Shown in pieces: positions 43,316-53,487 of a stretch of DNA of 64,000 bases (position 1 is its first letter; each line of letters opens with the position of its first letter). The notes beneath the pieces are model-generated. The model was not told where the DNA came from and searched no databases. It worked only from the letters and a program-made list of their open reading frames with translations. Origin of the DNA: Armatimonadota bacterium (GTDB taxonomy: Bacteria > Armatimonadota > Fimbriimonadia > Fimbriimonadales > Fimbriimonadaceae); contig JAIUNY010000014.1 in NCBI GenBank assembly GCA_020161505.1, forward strand, positions 1 through 64,000, in the 5' to 3' direction. The translations under genes were made by a program, and so were the position numbers.

Positions 43316-43978
43316 TCAGTTTCCCTGGACCAACTTCGCGCGAACAGCTTTCATCGCGGCTTCGGTTCGGGAGTTGACTTGCAATGCTTTGAGAATGTTG
43401 CTGACGTGGTTCTTCACCGTCTTTTCAGCAATGCTCAGATGATTCGCGATTTCCTTGTTGCGCATGCCCTTGGCAATGAGCTCGAGGATTTCGGTTTCGC
43501 GATCACTGAGGACGTAGAGTTCGGTGTCATCCGTCTCATCGTCATCCTTCACGCGGCGGAAGTCTTCGATCACTTTGGTGGCGATCTTCGGCGTGATCTT
43601 GGCCTCGCCACGGTGGGCCAGGCGGATCGCATCGATGACTTCCTGCGGGGTCGAGGTCTTGAGAAGGTATCCCAAGGCTCCGGCCCGGAAGGCCTCGAAG
43701 ACGGTCTCGTCTTCTTCGTTAATGGTCAGAACCACCACCTGAATATCCTTCTCTTTTTTGAGAAGGCGGCGCATCAGTTCAATACCGTCCATCCGCGGCA
43801 TATTGATATCAGTAAGGACGACGTCGGGGGGATCTTGAAGGCACGCTTCAAGGGCTTCTTGACCGTCTTTGCAGACGGCGAGAATCTGGCACTCGGGCAT
43901 GAGTGTCAGTGTCCGCTGGATGGCGTTCCGATACGCGGGTTCGTCATCGCTGATGACGACTCGAATGGTGGACGACAT
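43316..43978 (-). CDS. NarL/FixJ family response regulator
   Basis: The 220-residue regulator has a receiver domain with acidic pocket SDDEPA, phospho-acceptor Asp in VVLTDINMPRMDG, Thr in VVVLTINEEDE, and Lys in GYLLKTSTP. A LuxR-type helix-turn-helix follows (LSDRETEILELIAKGMRNKEIANHL). It activates or represses genes upon phosphorylation. No kinase gene is adjacent; the histidine kinase 10 kb away is a possible but unproven partner. The start codon at 43978 has TATAAT 7 bases before it. Confidence 0.93.
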   Translation of the reverse strand: MSSTIRVVISDDEPAYRNAIQRTLTLMPECQILAVCKDGQEALEACLQDPPDVVLTDINMPRMDGIELMRRLLKKEKDIQVVVLTINEEDETVFEAFRAGALGYLLKTSTPQEVIDAIRLAHRGEAKITPKIATKVIEDFRRVKDDDETDDTELYVLSDRETEILELIAKGMRNKEIANHLSIAEKTVKNHVSNILKALQVNSRTEAAMKAVRAKLVQGN

Positions 43979-43985
43979 GCGGGTG

Positions 43986-43991
43986 ATTATA
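43986..43991 (-). promoter_or_regulatory. Perfect TATAAT -10 element of the response regulator gene
   Basis: TATAAT on the minus strand ends 7 bases before the ATG, so transcription should begin at or within a base or two of the start codon. It is the clearest of several leaderless-type promoters in this window. Confidence 0.6.
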
Positions 43992-44082
43992 CACAGTTGA
44001 AGCGGTTGATGCTTGCCCCGCTGGGCGATTCTACTGGGATCTCGCGACGAGAATCCGCTAGGGAACGGGGCATAATGATCCC

Positions 44083-45063
44083 ATGTCCTTGCTGGAAGTC
44101 CACGATCTGCACGTCTCGATCGGCTCGACCGAGATTTTGCGCGGTGTGGCTTTGCACGTCGATGCGGGCGAAACGGTCGGGGTTGTGGGCGAATCTGGGT
44201 GCGGAAAGTCGATGACCGGGCTCGCGCTGATGGGAATGCTCCCAACGGGGGGAAGAATCACTCGGGGCACCATCAACCTGGCAGGGCGCGACATGACGCA
44301 TCTGACCGACAAGCAGTGGAATGGTGTGCGCGGACAGGATATTGCTCTGGTGATGCAGGATCCGTTCACCAGCCTCAACCCGCTCATGCGCGTCGGGGAT
44401 CAGATAGCGGAAGTCTTCACGCTCCACAAAGGGCTGACCAAGCAGCAAGCTCGCAAAGAGGCCGTGGACATGCTCCGCAAGGTCGGGGTGCCTTCGCCCG
44501 AAGATTCGGCGCGCAAGTATCCGCACCAGATGAGCGGCGGGCAGAGGCAGCGGGTGGTGATTGCGATTGCGTTTGCTGCGCGCCCCAAAATTCTCATCGC
44601 CGACGAGCCGACGACCGCACTCGACGTGACGCTTCAGGCGCAAATTCTGCGGCTTCTAAAGGAGCTCCAACGCGAGGAGAAGACGGGAGTGATTCTCATC
44701 TCTCACGACATTGGAGTCATCGCCAGCGTCGCCGACCAAGTGAGCGTTTATTACGCCGGTCGCGTGGTGGAACACGGCGTGGTTTCGGATGTTCTCACCC
44801 GACCGAGGCATCCGTATACCGAAGCTCTCATGGCAGCGATGCCATCCACTGGGCAGGATCGCTTGACAGTGATCAGCGGTCAGCCGCCGTTGCTTCAAGA
44901 TCTCCCTCCGGGATGCGCCTTTGCTCCCCGGTGCCCCTATCGGTTTGAACCATGCGGTGAAGAGCCGGGCCTGATGAGCACGGATACCGCTTCCCAGGCC
45001 GCCTGCTGGAAGGTGGATCAGTCCCGCGTGATCGCCGGAACTGATCCAAACGAGTGGGTTTAA
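44083..45063 (+). CDS. Oligopeptide/dipeptide ABC transporter ATP-binding protein (OppD/DppD type)
   Basis: The 326-residue ATPase has Walker [10 protein letters not shown], the Q-loop [10 protein letters not shown], signature MSGGQRQR, Walker [13 protein letters not shown], and the switch His in LISHDIG. The C-terminal oligopeptide transporter extension has [14 protein letters not shown], four cysteines that bind an iron-sulfur cluster in relatives. No permease or second ATPase is adjacent, so its partners are elsewhere. CATAAT lies 6 bases before the ATG. Its stop codon overlaps the convergent TetR stop (TTAA). Confidence 0.92.
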   Translation: MSLLEVHDLHVSIGSTEILRGVALHVDAGETVGVVGESGCGKSMTGLALMGMLPTGGRITRGTINLAGRDMTHLTDKQWNGVRGQDIALVMQDPFTSLNPLMRVGDQIAEVFTLHKGLTKQQARKEAVDMLRKVGVPSPEDSARKYPHQMSGGQRQRVVIAIAFAARPKILIADEPTTALDVTLQAQILRLLKELQREEKTGVILISHDIGVIASVADQVSVYYAGRVVEHGVVSDVLTRPRHPYTEALMAAMPSTGQDRLTVISGQPPLLQDLPPGCAFAPRCPYRFEPCGEEPGLMSTDTASQAACWKVDQSRVIAGTDPNEWV

Positions 45064-45611
45064 CCAAACATTGAGGTGAAAACCTCGTCGATCTTCGCTT
45101 GGGCATTGAAGGCCCCGTCGGTGAGGTGCGAGGCGATGATGAACCCGAAGAGGCTCCCCACCAAGAGGTCAGCATCTCGATACGGGGTTGATTTTCGGAG
45201 CTTTGCCTTCGCCAAGTGCGGGGTGAGTTCGCCCGTCCACTCGCGCCAGATTTCGTTGATGCGATCCTTCACCTCAGGCTCAGAAGTTGCCGCAGCGGTG
45301 AGGCCAGCGAGAACTTTCCCAAATCGGCTGGTTGGCTTGCTATAGGCTTCGGCTAGAGCAAGCTCGCCTTCAATCTTGTCCTCCGCCGACTTCAGGCCTT
45401 CTTGGAACTTGGCGCGGTCGGCTCGCAAAAGGTTGAGGGCATGCTCAGCTACCCCCACCAAAAGGTCGGTGCGTCGGGGGAAGTAGTAGTGCACGGTGGC
45501 ATGGTTGATCCCGACCGCTTGGGCCACGGTGCGAGCATGAACCGCCTCCAATCCACTTTGACCGAGCATGTCGTACGCGACTTGCATGATTTCGGAACGT
45601 CGTGCCTTCAT
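45060..45611 (-). CDS. TetR/AcrR family transcriptional regulator
   Basis: The first 50 residues form the TetR DNA-binding domain (IMQVAYDMLGQSGLEAVHARTVAQAVGINHATVHYYF split into helices), followed by a ligand-binding region of about 130 residues. It likely represses a transporter or enzyme gene in response to a small molecule. The target is unknown; alr is divergent, 70 bases away, and is an obvious candidate, though no clear operator is visible. Confidence 0.88.
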   Translation of the reverse strand: MKARRSEIMQVAYDMLGQSGLEAVHARTVAQAVGINHATVHYYFPRRTDLLVGVAEHALNLLRADRAKFQEGLKSAEDKIEGELALAEAYSKPTSRFGKVLAGLTAAATSEPEVKDRINEIWREWTGELTPHLAKAKLRKSTPYRDADLLVGSLFGFIIASHLTDGAFNAQAKIDEVFTSMFG

Positions 45612-45679
45612 ATCTCTATTCTAACCCACCAGATGGTGATTTCCAACAGACTTGGGCTTTTGATCAAGGATTCAGTAGA

Positions 45680-46795
45680 ATGAACGGTGTGCAGCCCTAC
45701 CCGCGCACCTGGATTGAATTGAACCTGGAGAATCTACGGCACAACCTCGCCGTGGTGAAGCGGGATTGGCGTCCGGGTCAGTTGCTTGCCCTGGTATGCA
45801 AAGCCGATGCGTATGGGCACGGGTTGGTGCCGATTGGGCGGTTTGCAGCGCAGAACGGCGCTGATTGGCTCGCCGTCGCGACGGTTCAGGAAGGCGTGGC
45901 TCTACGTGACGCCGGGGTTGATGTGCCGATCATGGTCATGTCGCCCGTCCTCACCATTGAAGCAGATCAGGCCGTTTTCTACCAACTGGATATCTTTGTG
46001 GAATCGTCGGAAATGGTCGAAGCAGTTTCCCGAGCGGCGGTGCACCAGGGGCGCACGGGATTTGTCCACATCAAGGTCGACACCGGGCTTCACCGATTCG
46101 GGGTCCAACCGGATGGTGTTGCAGCGCTCCTGAACACGATTCTCACGTCAAAGCAGGTGGAGCTCCGTGGGATTGCCCAGCACTACATCGATAGCTTGAA
46201 TGATCCCGAGCGGACGGCTCAGCAAACCAAGGCCTTTGAGGCATGCCTGGCCAAGGTTCCCAGTGGCACTTTGGTTCATGCGGCGAATTCCGCAGCGGCC
46301 CGGCACCTGGGCGAATCAGGGACGTCTCTCGCACGGGTTGGAATTCATGCCTACGGACTCGCCCCCGGAGGCAGATTCCAAGATGATCTTCGTCCTGTGA
46401 TGACCTGGCGAGCGAGGCTCACCAGCTTGCGGCGAATCGCGCAGGGAGAAACGGTGAGCTACTCCGGCACATGGCAGGCAGACCGTCCTTCTCTGATCGG
46501 GACGCTCGGGGTCGGCTACGGAGACGGATATCCTCGATCACTGAGCAGTAAGGGCGTCGTGTGGATGGCAGGGCAGAGGTGCCCGATCGTGGGGCTGGTC
46601 TGTATGGATCAAATGATGATCGACCTGACCGATTTCCAGGGAAATCCTCAAATTGGCGATGTCGTCGAGCTCTTGGGCGAAAATCTACTCGCGACCGAAC
46701 TGGCGAAGCGGGCAGGGACAAACACTCACGAAATCGTCACCCGGATCATGACCCGGGTGTCGCGTCGGTATCTTCATCCCCGATCTGGGGGCTGA
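45680..46795 (+). CDS. alr: Alanine racemase
   Basis: The 371-residue enzyme interconverts L- and D-alanine for peptidoglycan. The PLP lysine is in VCKADAYGHG, the catalytic tyrosine in VGYGDGYPR, and CMDQMMID carries the other substrate-binding cysteine and acid. HIKVDTGLHRFG is also conserved. The ATG at 45680 begins the family's usual N-terminus (RTWIELNLENLRHN). It is convergent with serA, 8 bases apart. Confidence 0.95.
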   Translation: MNGVQPYPRTWIELNLENLRHNLAVVKRDWRPGQLLALVCKADAYGHGLVPIGRFAAQNGADWLAVATVQEGVALRDAGVDVPIMVMSPVLTIEADQAVFYQLDIFVESSEMVEAVSRAAVHQGRTGFVHIKVDTGLHRFGVQPDGVAALLNTILTSKQVELRGIAQHYIDSLNDPERTAQQTKAFEACLAKVPSGTLVHAANSAAARHLGESGTSLARVGIHAYGLAPGGRFQDDLRPVMTWRARLTSLRRIAQGETVSYSGTWQADRPSLIGTLGVGYGDGYPRSLSSKGVVWMAGQRCPIVGLVCMDQMMIDLTDFQGNPQIGDVVELLGENLLATELAKRAGTNTHEIVTRIMTRVSRRYLHPRSGG

Positions 46796-46803
46796 CCTTA
46801 CGG

Positions 46804-48015
46804 TTAGCTGCCGCTGAGATCGATCAGGTTGGCATCGAAAATGGAAGGGTGCGTCTTGATTGCCGTGAGGCCATCCGCACTTGGGGATTTGTCCAGAGCG
46901 ATCTGAGCAATCGCCGATGAGGCCCCTCCCAAGATGATGTTTTCCATCTCTTGCACGTTGACACCTTCCTCTTTCAAGACCCCGAGAACGTGACTGAGAA
47001 CACCAACCTTGTCTTGGTGTCGAACCACCAGGAGGTGCGTGGCCACGGCGCCCTTGGTGATGTTGACCACGTTCGGCACCACGCCGGTCGTCTTGAATTC
47101 GGCCACGATCCGCACGACTTCTTGAGCCACCGCTTCTTGAGCTTGATTGGTGCTCGCACCGATGTGGTGGGTGCAGTAAACGTTCTTCGCACTCGTCATC
47201 GGGCCTTCGTAGGAACCCTCTCCACCAGATGGTTCGCCATCAAAAACGTCGAGTCCCGCTTTGATGTGACCGCTCTCCGTATGCTTCAGCAGATCGCCCT
47301 GATGAATGACTTCGGCGCGGCTTGTGTTGATGAGGAAGCTGCCTGGCTTCATCGCGCTGAGAAAAGCGTCGTCAATGATTCCCTTGGTTTCCGGTCGGAG
47401 CGAGACGTGGATCGAGACGATGTCGGCTTGCCGAGCCAAGTCCTCCATGCTGTCGGCGCGGGCGATGCCAAGCGCAGCGGCCGATTCCGGCATCATCCAG
47501 CGGGAATAAGCGATCACGTTCATGCCAAATGCCTTGGCTCGCGGGATCATCTCCTGGGCGATGTTGCCCATCCCCACCAGGCCGAGGGTGCAGCCATAGA
47601 GACCGCGACCCTTGCTGAATGCCTTCTTGTTCCACTTGCCCTCTTTCAGGCAACTCACGTTATCGGGGATCGACCGGTCGAGTGCGAGCATCAAGCCAAA
47701 AGCAAGTTCGGCGACGGCAATTGAATTCTTTCCGGGACAGTTCGCGACGTAAACCCCGCGCTCACTCGCCGCTTCAACGTCGATTGTGTTGTATCCCGCT
47801 CCGGCCCGAATGATGAGATCAAGGCCTGTGCAGGCCTCAATGGCCGCACGCGGAACCTTGGTCGAGCGCACAACCAAAACGTCCGGATTGTGGCTGGCCA
47901 GAGCGGCCACCAGGGCGTCGTCGACGAGATCGGGTTCCGAAATCACCTCGCACCCGAGGGCTTTCATTCCGTTCAGGGCAGTCGCTTCGAGCTTATCGGC
48001 AACAAGGATCTTCAT
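46804..48015 (-). CDS. serA: D-3-phosphoglycerate dehydrogenase
   Basis: SerA oxidises 3-phosphoglycerate in serine synthesis. The 403-residue protein has the substrate domain (VVRSTKV), the NAD-binding motif GLVGMGNIAQ, the catalytic Arg in NTSRAEVIHQ, and the His in HHIGASTNQAQE in place of the Glu-His pair of long forms. The C-terminal ACT domain begins near LLVVRHQDKVGVLSHVLG and may sense serine. TAAACT lies 6 bases before the ATG. It is monocistronic. Confidence 0.93.
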   Translation of the reverse strand: MKILVADKLEATALNGMKALGCEVISEPDLVDDALVAALASHNPDVLVVRSTKVPRAAIEACTGLDLIIRAGAGYNTIDVEAASERGVYVANCPGKNSIAVAELAFGLMLALDRSIPDNVSCLKEGKWNKKAFSKGRGLYGCTLGLVGMGNIAQEMIPRAKAFGMNVIAYSRWMMPESAAALGIARADSMEDLARQADIVSIHVSLRPETKGIIDDAFLSAMKPGSFLINTSRAEVIHQGDLLKHTESGHIKAGLDVFDGEPSGGEGSYEGPMTSAKNVYCTHHIGASTNQAQEAVAQEVVRIVAEFKTTGVVPNVVNITKGAVATHLLVVRHQDKVGVLSHVLGVLKEEGVNVQEMENIILGGASSAIAQIALDKSPSADGLTAIKTHPSIFDANLIDLSGS

Positions 48016-48057
48016 GCCCCGAGTTTACTTCGGTTGACCGGCTCGAATCGTGGACGG

Positions 48058-50193
48058 CTAGGCATGATCGATGCTACCGGCAATGATCGCCCGGGAAGGC
48101 AAAAGGCATTCGGAATCCGAACAGAGTTGATAGTCGATTGCCACCGTGAACGTATCCGTTTCGCCCCTTTGCCGCAGTCGAAGCGGTACCTCCAGCTCAC
48201 CTGTAAACTGGGCCTCGTCGGTGAAGGCTGCCTCGGCAAAGGCTCCTTCCACCGTCAGGCGAGTCGGGACCAACCAATCGGCGGAAGCTTCTGTGCCGTT
48301 GATGTGATAACCATTCGGAATGCGAAGAGTCAGGGTTGTGTGAGCCCAGCCATCTTCACCGAACCTTAACGAGGCCGGGGCAAGGCTGAGGGTGATCTGC
48401 GGAGCATCGTCAGAGGAGAGTGAAGCTTGCCGCGCATCAAGCAGATGCTCCAGGGCCTCCGAGAGCAGCGTCGCCGCGCCCGTCGGGAACCGCTGAGCCC
48501 AGCCCAGACTGCTGCTCAGGTGAATCAGGGCCTCCTGATGCCGACCGAGCCGTCGCAACACCCGACATGCCACTCCATTCGGACTTGGGGTGGCGTTGTC
48601 GAGACAAGGTTTCTGAACGCCGATCAAGACCTCGTGCTTGCGACCCGTGAAGGTGAAACCTCCCCGTGGATCCCCAAAAAGATCGACCATCTCGTCACAA
48701 ATTCTTTCGGAGACCTCAAGATACTCTCCGTTCCCTGTTACCTCGTGCAGGGTGATCAGGCTCTCAATGAAGTAAGCATAGTCTTCAAGAAAGGCTGACC
48801 CCGAATGTTTGCCTTTCACCACTTGGTGGGGGAGGTCATCGGACAAGGCGATCCATGCCCGCGCCGCTCGTTCGGCTTCCGGAATATATCCCGCTTCCGC
48901 GAGGGCCCCGATCATCAGGCCGTTCCAACCAAGCAAACACTTGTCATCTAGCCCAGGTTGAGGCCAGCGGAGTCTCGCTGCCAAAAGATCATCCAATGCG
49001 GGATCCCTGAGCACGCGCTCGCGGAGGAACGGAATGTTCCGACCCGTCGATTCTCCCGTAGCTTCATCGTAGCTATTCCCGTCGAGTTCAATTCCGTATT
49101 TCTCCATGAGCGAAGGATCTCCGGCAACCAATGCCCAGTCTTCATACCGCCAGGTGTAGCTCAAACCTTCCTCATGGTGGGTGTCTGCATCCAAGGCGCT
49201 CATGAACAAGCCTTCGGAGGTCGTCATTTCTCGGGTCACCCAACCTACGAGTTGATCAGTCACTTCGGCGAAGAATTCACGAAGCCCTGGATCATCCGTC
49301 GCCGCCGCTCCTTGAGTGTAAGCACTCAGCAACTGAGCATTGTCGTAGAGCATCTTCTCAAAGTGAGGAAGAAACCAATTCTCATCCGTGGCGTACCGGT
49401 GAAATCCTCCCCCGACATGATCGCGAATCCCCCCAAGAGCCATGGAGTCCAAGGTGTGCAGGGCCATCGATCCCGCCTGATTCGAGAGTTCATCTTTCAG
49501 CGCGTCGGCCCCCGCTAAAGCATGGCGCACGCCCGCGTATCGAATCAAAAACTGCAAAGCAGCATGAGGAGGGAACTTCGGTCGAGACCCGAAGCCGCCA
49601 TTTTCCTGATCCCACTGGCCGTGCCAAGCTTGCACCGCTTGATCCAGCAATCCTACGTCCAAGCGATCCCCCACCGCATGCAGAGACCGCTCCAAAACCT
49701 GTTTCAACCCTTCGGTGAACTTTTCCGCCGTGCCCAGAATCTCTTCCTGATCATCCCGCCAACCTGCGGCCAGACCCGTCACCAACTGTAAAAATCCAGG
49801 AACGCCTTGCCGTCCATGACGAGGGAAGTAGGTTCCAGCGAAGAAAGGCTTCTGATCAGGTGTGAGAAACACCGACATGGGCCACCCTCCGTGGCCTGTG
49901 GCGAGCTGAACCGCCGTCATGTAGATGTCATCCACATCAGGGCGTTCCTCACGATCGAGCTTAATGCTCACAAAATCTCGATTCAGTGCCGCTGCAACCT
50001 CGGGATCCTCAAAGCTCTCACTCGCCATCACGTGGCACCAGTGACAACTGGAATACCCGACGCTCAAGAAAACCGGCTTGTTCTCCCGCCTGGCTTGCTC
50101 CCAAGCCTCATCTCCCCATTCCTGCCAGTCCACCGGATTCTCGGCATGTTGGCGGAGGTAAGGCGACGAAGCGTGGGCGAGCCGGTTGGGCAT
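48058..50193 (-). CDS. DUF255 thioredoxin-like / N-acylglucosamine 2-epimerase-like protein with DsbD-like C-terminus
   Basis: The first 160 residues are the YyaL/SSP411-type thioredoxin domain with [17 protein letters not shown]. The next 450 residues form an alpha/alpha barrel ([35 protein letters not shown]-like helices). The last 110 residues ([34 protein letters not shown]) resemble the N-terminal domain of DsbD with a Cys pair ([13 protein letters not shown]). The fusion suggests thiol chemistry, but the substrate is unknown. There is no signal peptide. Confidence 0.85.
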   Translation of the reverse strand: MPNRLAHASSPYLRQHAENPVDWQEWGDEAWEQARRENKPVFLSVGYSSCHWCHVMASESFEDPEVAAALNRDFVSIKLDREERPDVDDIYMTAVQLATGHGGWPMSVFLTPDQKPFFAGTYFPRHGRQGVPGFLQLVTGLAAGWRDDQEEILGTAEKFTEGLKQVLERSLHAVGDRLDVGLLDQAVQAWHGQWDQENGGFGSRPKFPPHAALQFLIRYAGVRHALAGADALKDELSNQAGSMALHTLDSMALGGIRDHVGGGFHRYATDENWFLPHFEKMLYDNAQLLSAYTQGAAATDDPGLREFFAEVTDQLVGWVTREMTTSEGLFMSALDADTHHEEGLSYTWRYEDWALVAGDPSLMEKYGIELDGNSYDEATGESTGRNIPFLRERVLRDPALDDLLAARLRWPQPGLDDKCLLGWNGLMIGALAEAGYIPEAERAARAWIALSDDLPHQVVKGKHSGSAFLEDYAYFIESLITLHEVTGNGEYLEVSERICDEMVDLFGDPRGGFTFTGRKHEVLIGVQKPCLDNATPSPNGVACRVLRRLGRHQEALIHLSSSLGWAQRFPTGAATLLSEALEHLLDARQASLSSDDAPQITLSLAPASLRFGEDGWAHTTLTLRIPNGYHINGTEASADWLVPTRLTVEGAFAEAAFTDEAQFTGELEVPLRLRQRGETDTFTVAIDYQLCSDSECLLPSRAIIAGSIDHA

Positions 50194-50217
50194 GCCTCCC
50201 AGAATACTCAGGCCTGA

Positions 50218-50985
50218 TCAAGGGCGAGGGGGCAGGCCGACCGCTTGGCGAAGCCGCTCGACATCCTTCATGCCCAACAATCGGAGCTCGCCGGAGACCA
50301 TCCCTTTGGTGGTCAGATGGGCAATTCGAACCCGGCGAAGGTTCACCACCGGATGCCCGACCATCTCCATCATCACCCGAATTTGCCGCTTCCGGCCTTC
50401 GTGCAGAATCACGCAGAGATCCGTGGTGCCTGTCTTTTCGCTGTATTTGATGACATCAAACACCGCGGGCGCGGTTCGTTTGCCTTCAATCACCAACCCA
50501 GCACGGAGTCTGCGCAAGGTGCGCTCATCTGGGTATCCCGAAACCGTCGCCTTGTACTCCTTCTCAATCCCATACCGAGCATGGGTGAGGCGCATCGCGA
50601 GGTCGCCATCGTTGGTGAGCAGCAAAAGACCATCCGTCTGGAAGTCAAGCCGTCCAACCGGCTTCACCACCGGGGCGCTCGGCGGCATGTATTGCCGCAC
50701 CGTCGGACGGCCCTGAGGATCGTCCAAGGTGGTCATCACATTGCGTGGCTTGAAAAACAGATACGTGGCATGCTGCGCAAGCCCAACCCGATTCCCATCA
50801 AGAGTGACGACATCGTCCGGCTCAACCTTCGTGCCCAATTCGATGACGGGCTCGCCATTCACCGTCACTCGGCCCGCGAGAATAATCTCCTCGGCTTTCC
50901 GGCGCGAGGCCACGCCGCAGTGGGCAAGAAACTTGTGGAGGCGCATGGGCGCGTTGTCGTCGAAGGTGGGCATAAAACTGGTCAC
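50218..50985 (-). CDS. Pseudouridine synthase of the RluB/RsuA family
   Basis: The protein has an S4 RNA-binding domain (MRLHKFLAHCGVASRRKAEEII) and the catalytic motif GRLDFQTDGLLLLTNDG with the active-site Asp. EGRKRQIRVMMEMVGHPVVNL is the C-terminal family motif. It makes a pseudouridine in rRNA (23S RluB or 16S RsuA type). The GTG at 50985 overlaps the dacA stop (GTGA); ATG codons at 50973 and 50946 are alternatives, the latter fitting the S4 domain start best. Confidence 0.9.
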   Translation of the reverse strand: MTSFMPTFDDNAPMRLHKFLAHCGVASRRKAEEIILAGRVTVNGEPVIELGTKVEPDDVVTLDGNRVGLAQHATYLFFKPRNVMTTLDDPQGRPTVRQYMPPSAPVVKPVGRLDFQTDGLLLLTNDGDLAMRLTHARYGIEKEYKATVSGYPDERTLRRLRAGLVIEGKRTAPAVFDVIKYSEKTGTTDLCVILHEGRKRQIRVMMEMVGHPVVNLRRVRIAHLTTKGMVSGELRLLGMKDVERLRQAVGLPPRP

Positions 50986-52145
50986 ATCAGGCCGCGACGG
51001 GCCCGCTTGCGCATCCAGTATGTCAGTCCGAACGCCCCGGCCAGCACCACGAGACCCAATCCCGTAAAGTTGGATGGCTGTTCTTCCACTGTTTCACCGG
51101 CAAACACGATCGCTTCGAAAGTGGTGCCATCCGGTAGTTTCGCAGTCCCGAAGCCAACCCGGGCCTGCGAGATAATCGGCGCACGAAGAGGCTGCCTGAA
51201 CTTGAGTTCAAGGCTTTTGACATCTTCATCCGAGAGCGGGCTGGAGGTTTGGACGTTGGCCGAAATCCGGGCCGTCTTCCGGTGACCGTTGGAGACTTGT
51301 GCCACTCCAGAAAGCGCAATCCCTTCTGACTCCCGGCTCTTCCATGTCGCATAACCCCAGTCCGCGAGAGCCTGAGAATCTTTGATCCAATCTTCAGAAC
51401 GCATCACGACCGTCACGAACCGGACGCCATCTTTCTCCGTGAGACCCACGAAGCACTTGCCCGCCGGATTGGTGTAGCCCGTCTTGAGCCCGATGAACCG
51501 GGGATCTTCCACCACCAGGTCCATCCGGTTTTTGAGCAGAACATTCTCTTTGCGAATGCTGCGATCAATCGTCACGCTGGTTTTGCGCGTCAGCTCCGTC
51601 AGTTGCTGAAATTTCGAGGCATATCCGGCAAGCCGCGCGAGATCATGCGCCGTGGTGATGTGATCCGATTCGTGCAAACCATGGGGATTCTTGAAAGTCG
51701 TGTTCTCGCATCCGGTCGAGCGAGCAAGCTCCGTCATTTCGGTGGCGAACGCCTCCACAGAACCGGATGCCGCGATAGCAAGGGTTTCTGCTCCATCGTT
51801 GGCACTGCGGAGCATCAGTCCAGCGAGCAGATCACCCACGTTCACCACCTCCCCAGGCTCCATGTAGAGGCTGCTGCCGCCAATCTCTTTGACTTTCTCA
51901 CCCGCTCGAAGCCGTTGATTCAGCGAAAGAGTGCCGTCCTCCACCTTCTTCATCACGAGGAGAGCCGTCGCGATCTTCGTCGTACTCGCGGGATATAGAG
52001 GCAGATCCCCGTTCTTGCTCCACAAAACACGACCGGTTGAAGGATCCATCAGAACCGCGGCTCGGGCACTGATTCGCGGTGCATCCATCGGGCCGGTGAA
52101 CGTAGAAGCCCCTCCGAGCCACGCCAAAACGAGACTCGCGATCAT
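50982..52145 (-). CDS. dacA: D-alanyl-D-alanine carboxypeptidase (DacA/PBP5 type, S11)
   Basis: The 387-residue enzyme trims stem peptides in peptidoglycan. It has the S-x-x-K motif in YPASTTKIATA, the S-x-N in LRSANDGAE, and the KTG in IGLKTGYTNPAGK. A signal peptide (IASLVLAWLGGASTFTG) and a C-terminal transmembrane helix (FTGLGLVVLAGAFGLTYWM) with a basic end keep it on the outer side of the membrane. It is coupled to scpB (ATGA) and to the pseudouridine synthase gene (GTGA). Confidence 0.93.
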   Translation of the reverse strand: MIASLVLAWLGGASTFTGPMDAPRISARAAVLMDPSTGRVLWSKNGDLPLYPASTTKIATALLVMKKVEDGTLSLNQRLRAGEKVKEIGGSSLYMEPGEVVNVGDLLAGLMLRSANDGAETLAIAASGSVEAFATEMTELARSTGCENTTFKNPHGLHESDHITTAHDLARLAGYASKFQQLTELTRKTSVTIDRSIRKENVLLKNRMDLVVEDPRFIGLKTGYTNPAGKCFVGLTEKDGVRFVTVVMRSEDWIKDSQALADWGYATWKSRESEGIALSGVAQVSNGHRKTARISANVQTSSPLSDEDVKSLELKFRQPLRAPIISQARVGFGTAKLPDGTTFEAIVFAGETVEEQPSNFTGLGLVVLAGAFGLTYWMRKRARRGLM

Positions 52146-52720
52146 AGCAAACTTGGGTTTGAGAACTCAGGCAGGGCCGGTTGCTCGGGCGGGACACCTT
52201 GCCCCACCATCTCGGCGATATCGGCATCCCCCATGATCCGCGGAAGATCATCGAGCGACTGCAAGTTGAACGTATGCAAGAACTGCTGAGTGGTGCCATA
52301 AAGCACCGGCCGACCGGGAGTTGAACGACGCCCGACTTCGCACGCCAACCGACGTTCGACTAACTGCCGAACCCCGTACGAGGATTCCACGCCCCGCACC
52401 TCATCAACCTCCGCAATCGTGATCGGCTGCTTATAGGCAATCACCGCGAGAACCTCCATCAGAGACCGAGAGAGCTTCTGCTGTTGCGGTCGCAAAAAGC
52501 GGGTGACAATCTCTGCGTACTCGGGCTTCGTGCAGATCTGATAGCCTCCGGCAATCCGCACGAGCTGCAGAGCCGAGGTATGGATGTAGCGACCTCCCAG
52601 CTTCTCAAGCCCCTCTTCGACTTCGTACGTCGGAACCCCAATCGCCTGGGCCAGCTCTTCCGGAGTCGCTGGGCTGTCGGCAACAAAGAGCAACGCTTCG
52701 ATTGCGTCGAGAACCCTCAG
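52142..52720 (-). CDS. scpB: Segregation and condensation protein B
   Basis: ScpB is a winged-helix subunit of the SMC-ScpAB condensin. The family begin LDAIEALLFVADSPATPEEL and the second winged helix LSRSLMEVLAVIAYKQPITIAEVDEVRGV are present. The natural start seems to be a CTG at 52720: AGGAGG lies 7 bases upstream, it overlaps the scpA stop as CTGA, and it gives the complete N-terminus. The first regular start (TTG at 52693) would remove conserved residues. The product has 192 residues. A sequencing error at the first base is an alternative. Confidence 0.88.
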   Translation of the reverse strand: MRVLDAIEALLFVADSPATPEELAQAIGVPTYEVEEGLEKLGGRYIHTSALQLVRIAGGYQICTKPEYAEIVTRFLRPQQQKLSRSLMEVLAVIAYKQPITIAEVDEVRGVESSYGVRQLVERRLACEVGRRSTPGRPVLYGTTQQFLHTFNLQSLDDLPRIMGDADIAEMVGQGVPPEQPALPEFSNPSLL

Positions 52721-53487
52721 CTTGCTGCCTCCTGGGCTTTCTTGGCGAACTGAACCTCGCCCTCCTCCAATCGGACGGAGGCTTGACCCAGGCGGATCAA
52801 CTCAAGAAGCGCGAGGAACCACCACACCACTTCGCTCCGAGTGAACTCCCCGACCACGATCTCTTCCAGCGACTGAAACTCGCTCGGCAAAGCCTTGAGC
52901 ACGAGGATCATCTGATCGCTCAAACTTCGGCGAGGTCGGCTCAGCGGCTCCACCGTGTCCGGCTTGGCCCGCGAGAGAATGCGCTCAAACGCCCGTGCCA
53001 GATCGTTCGGCGTCACATCTCCTGTGTCAAACGGAACTTCGTAGGGAAGCACAGGATCAGCCGCACGGAAGAACAGGCTCTCCCGCTCCTCACGCCGAGT
53101 CAGCAGATCTTCGATGATCGGCACGAACTCGTGAACATACGGCTCCACTTGATCAAAGAGATCATCCGCCTCCGGTTCATCCACCTCAGGAGCCGGGATC
53201 AACACCCAAGCTTTCCGCTCCAACAAATAGGCCAATGCGGTGAGAGCGACCGCTGAGGACTCCAAGTCATCGGCCGCACTACCAATCACGTACTGGAAGT
53301 AAGCCTCGCAGATCGGGGCGAGCGGCACGTCGAGGAGATCAATCTTGCGTTCTCGGACGCACACAAACAACATCCCAAGCGAGCCGGTGAATGCGGCACA
53401 CTCAATCTGGATATCTGGCGGATCCAGAACACCCAGGGGTCCAATTTGATCATCCCGACGACGGGGCAAAGCAACGGCCATGGCCAC
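52717..53487 (-). CDS. scpA: Segregation and condensation protein A
   Basis: ScpA is the kleisin that links SMC heads with ScpB. The N-terminal pattern (IQIECAAFTGSLGMLFVCVRERKIDLLDVPL) and the acidic middle (PEVDEPEADDLFDQVEPY) followed by a C-terminal winged helix (FTRSEVVWWFLALLELIRLG) match the family. I used the GTG at 53487, 5 bases after GGAGG; an ATG two codons later is also possible. It is 256 residues long and first in the scpA-scpB-dacA-pseudouridine synthase run. Confidence 0.9.
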   Translation of the reverse strand: MAMAVALPRRRDDQIGPLGVLDPPDIQIECAAFTGSLGMLFVCVRERKIDLLDVPLAPICEAYFQYVIGSAADDLESSAVALTALAYLLERKAWVLIPAPEVDEPEADDLFDQVEPYVHEFVPIIEDLLTRREERESLFFRAADPVLPYEVPFDTGDVTPNDLARAFERILSRAKPDTVEPLSRPRRSLSDQMILVLKALPSEFQSLEEIVVGEFTRSEVVWWFLALLELIRLGQASVRLEEGEVQFAKKAQEAAS

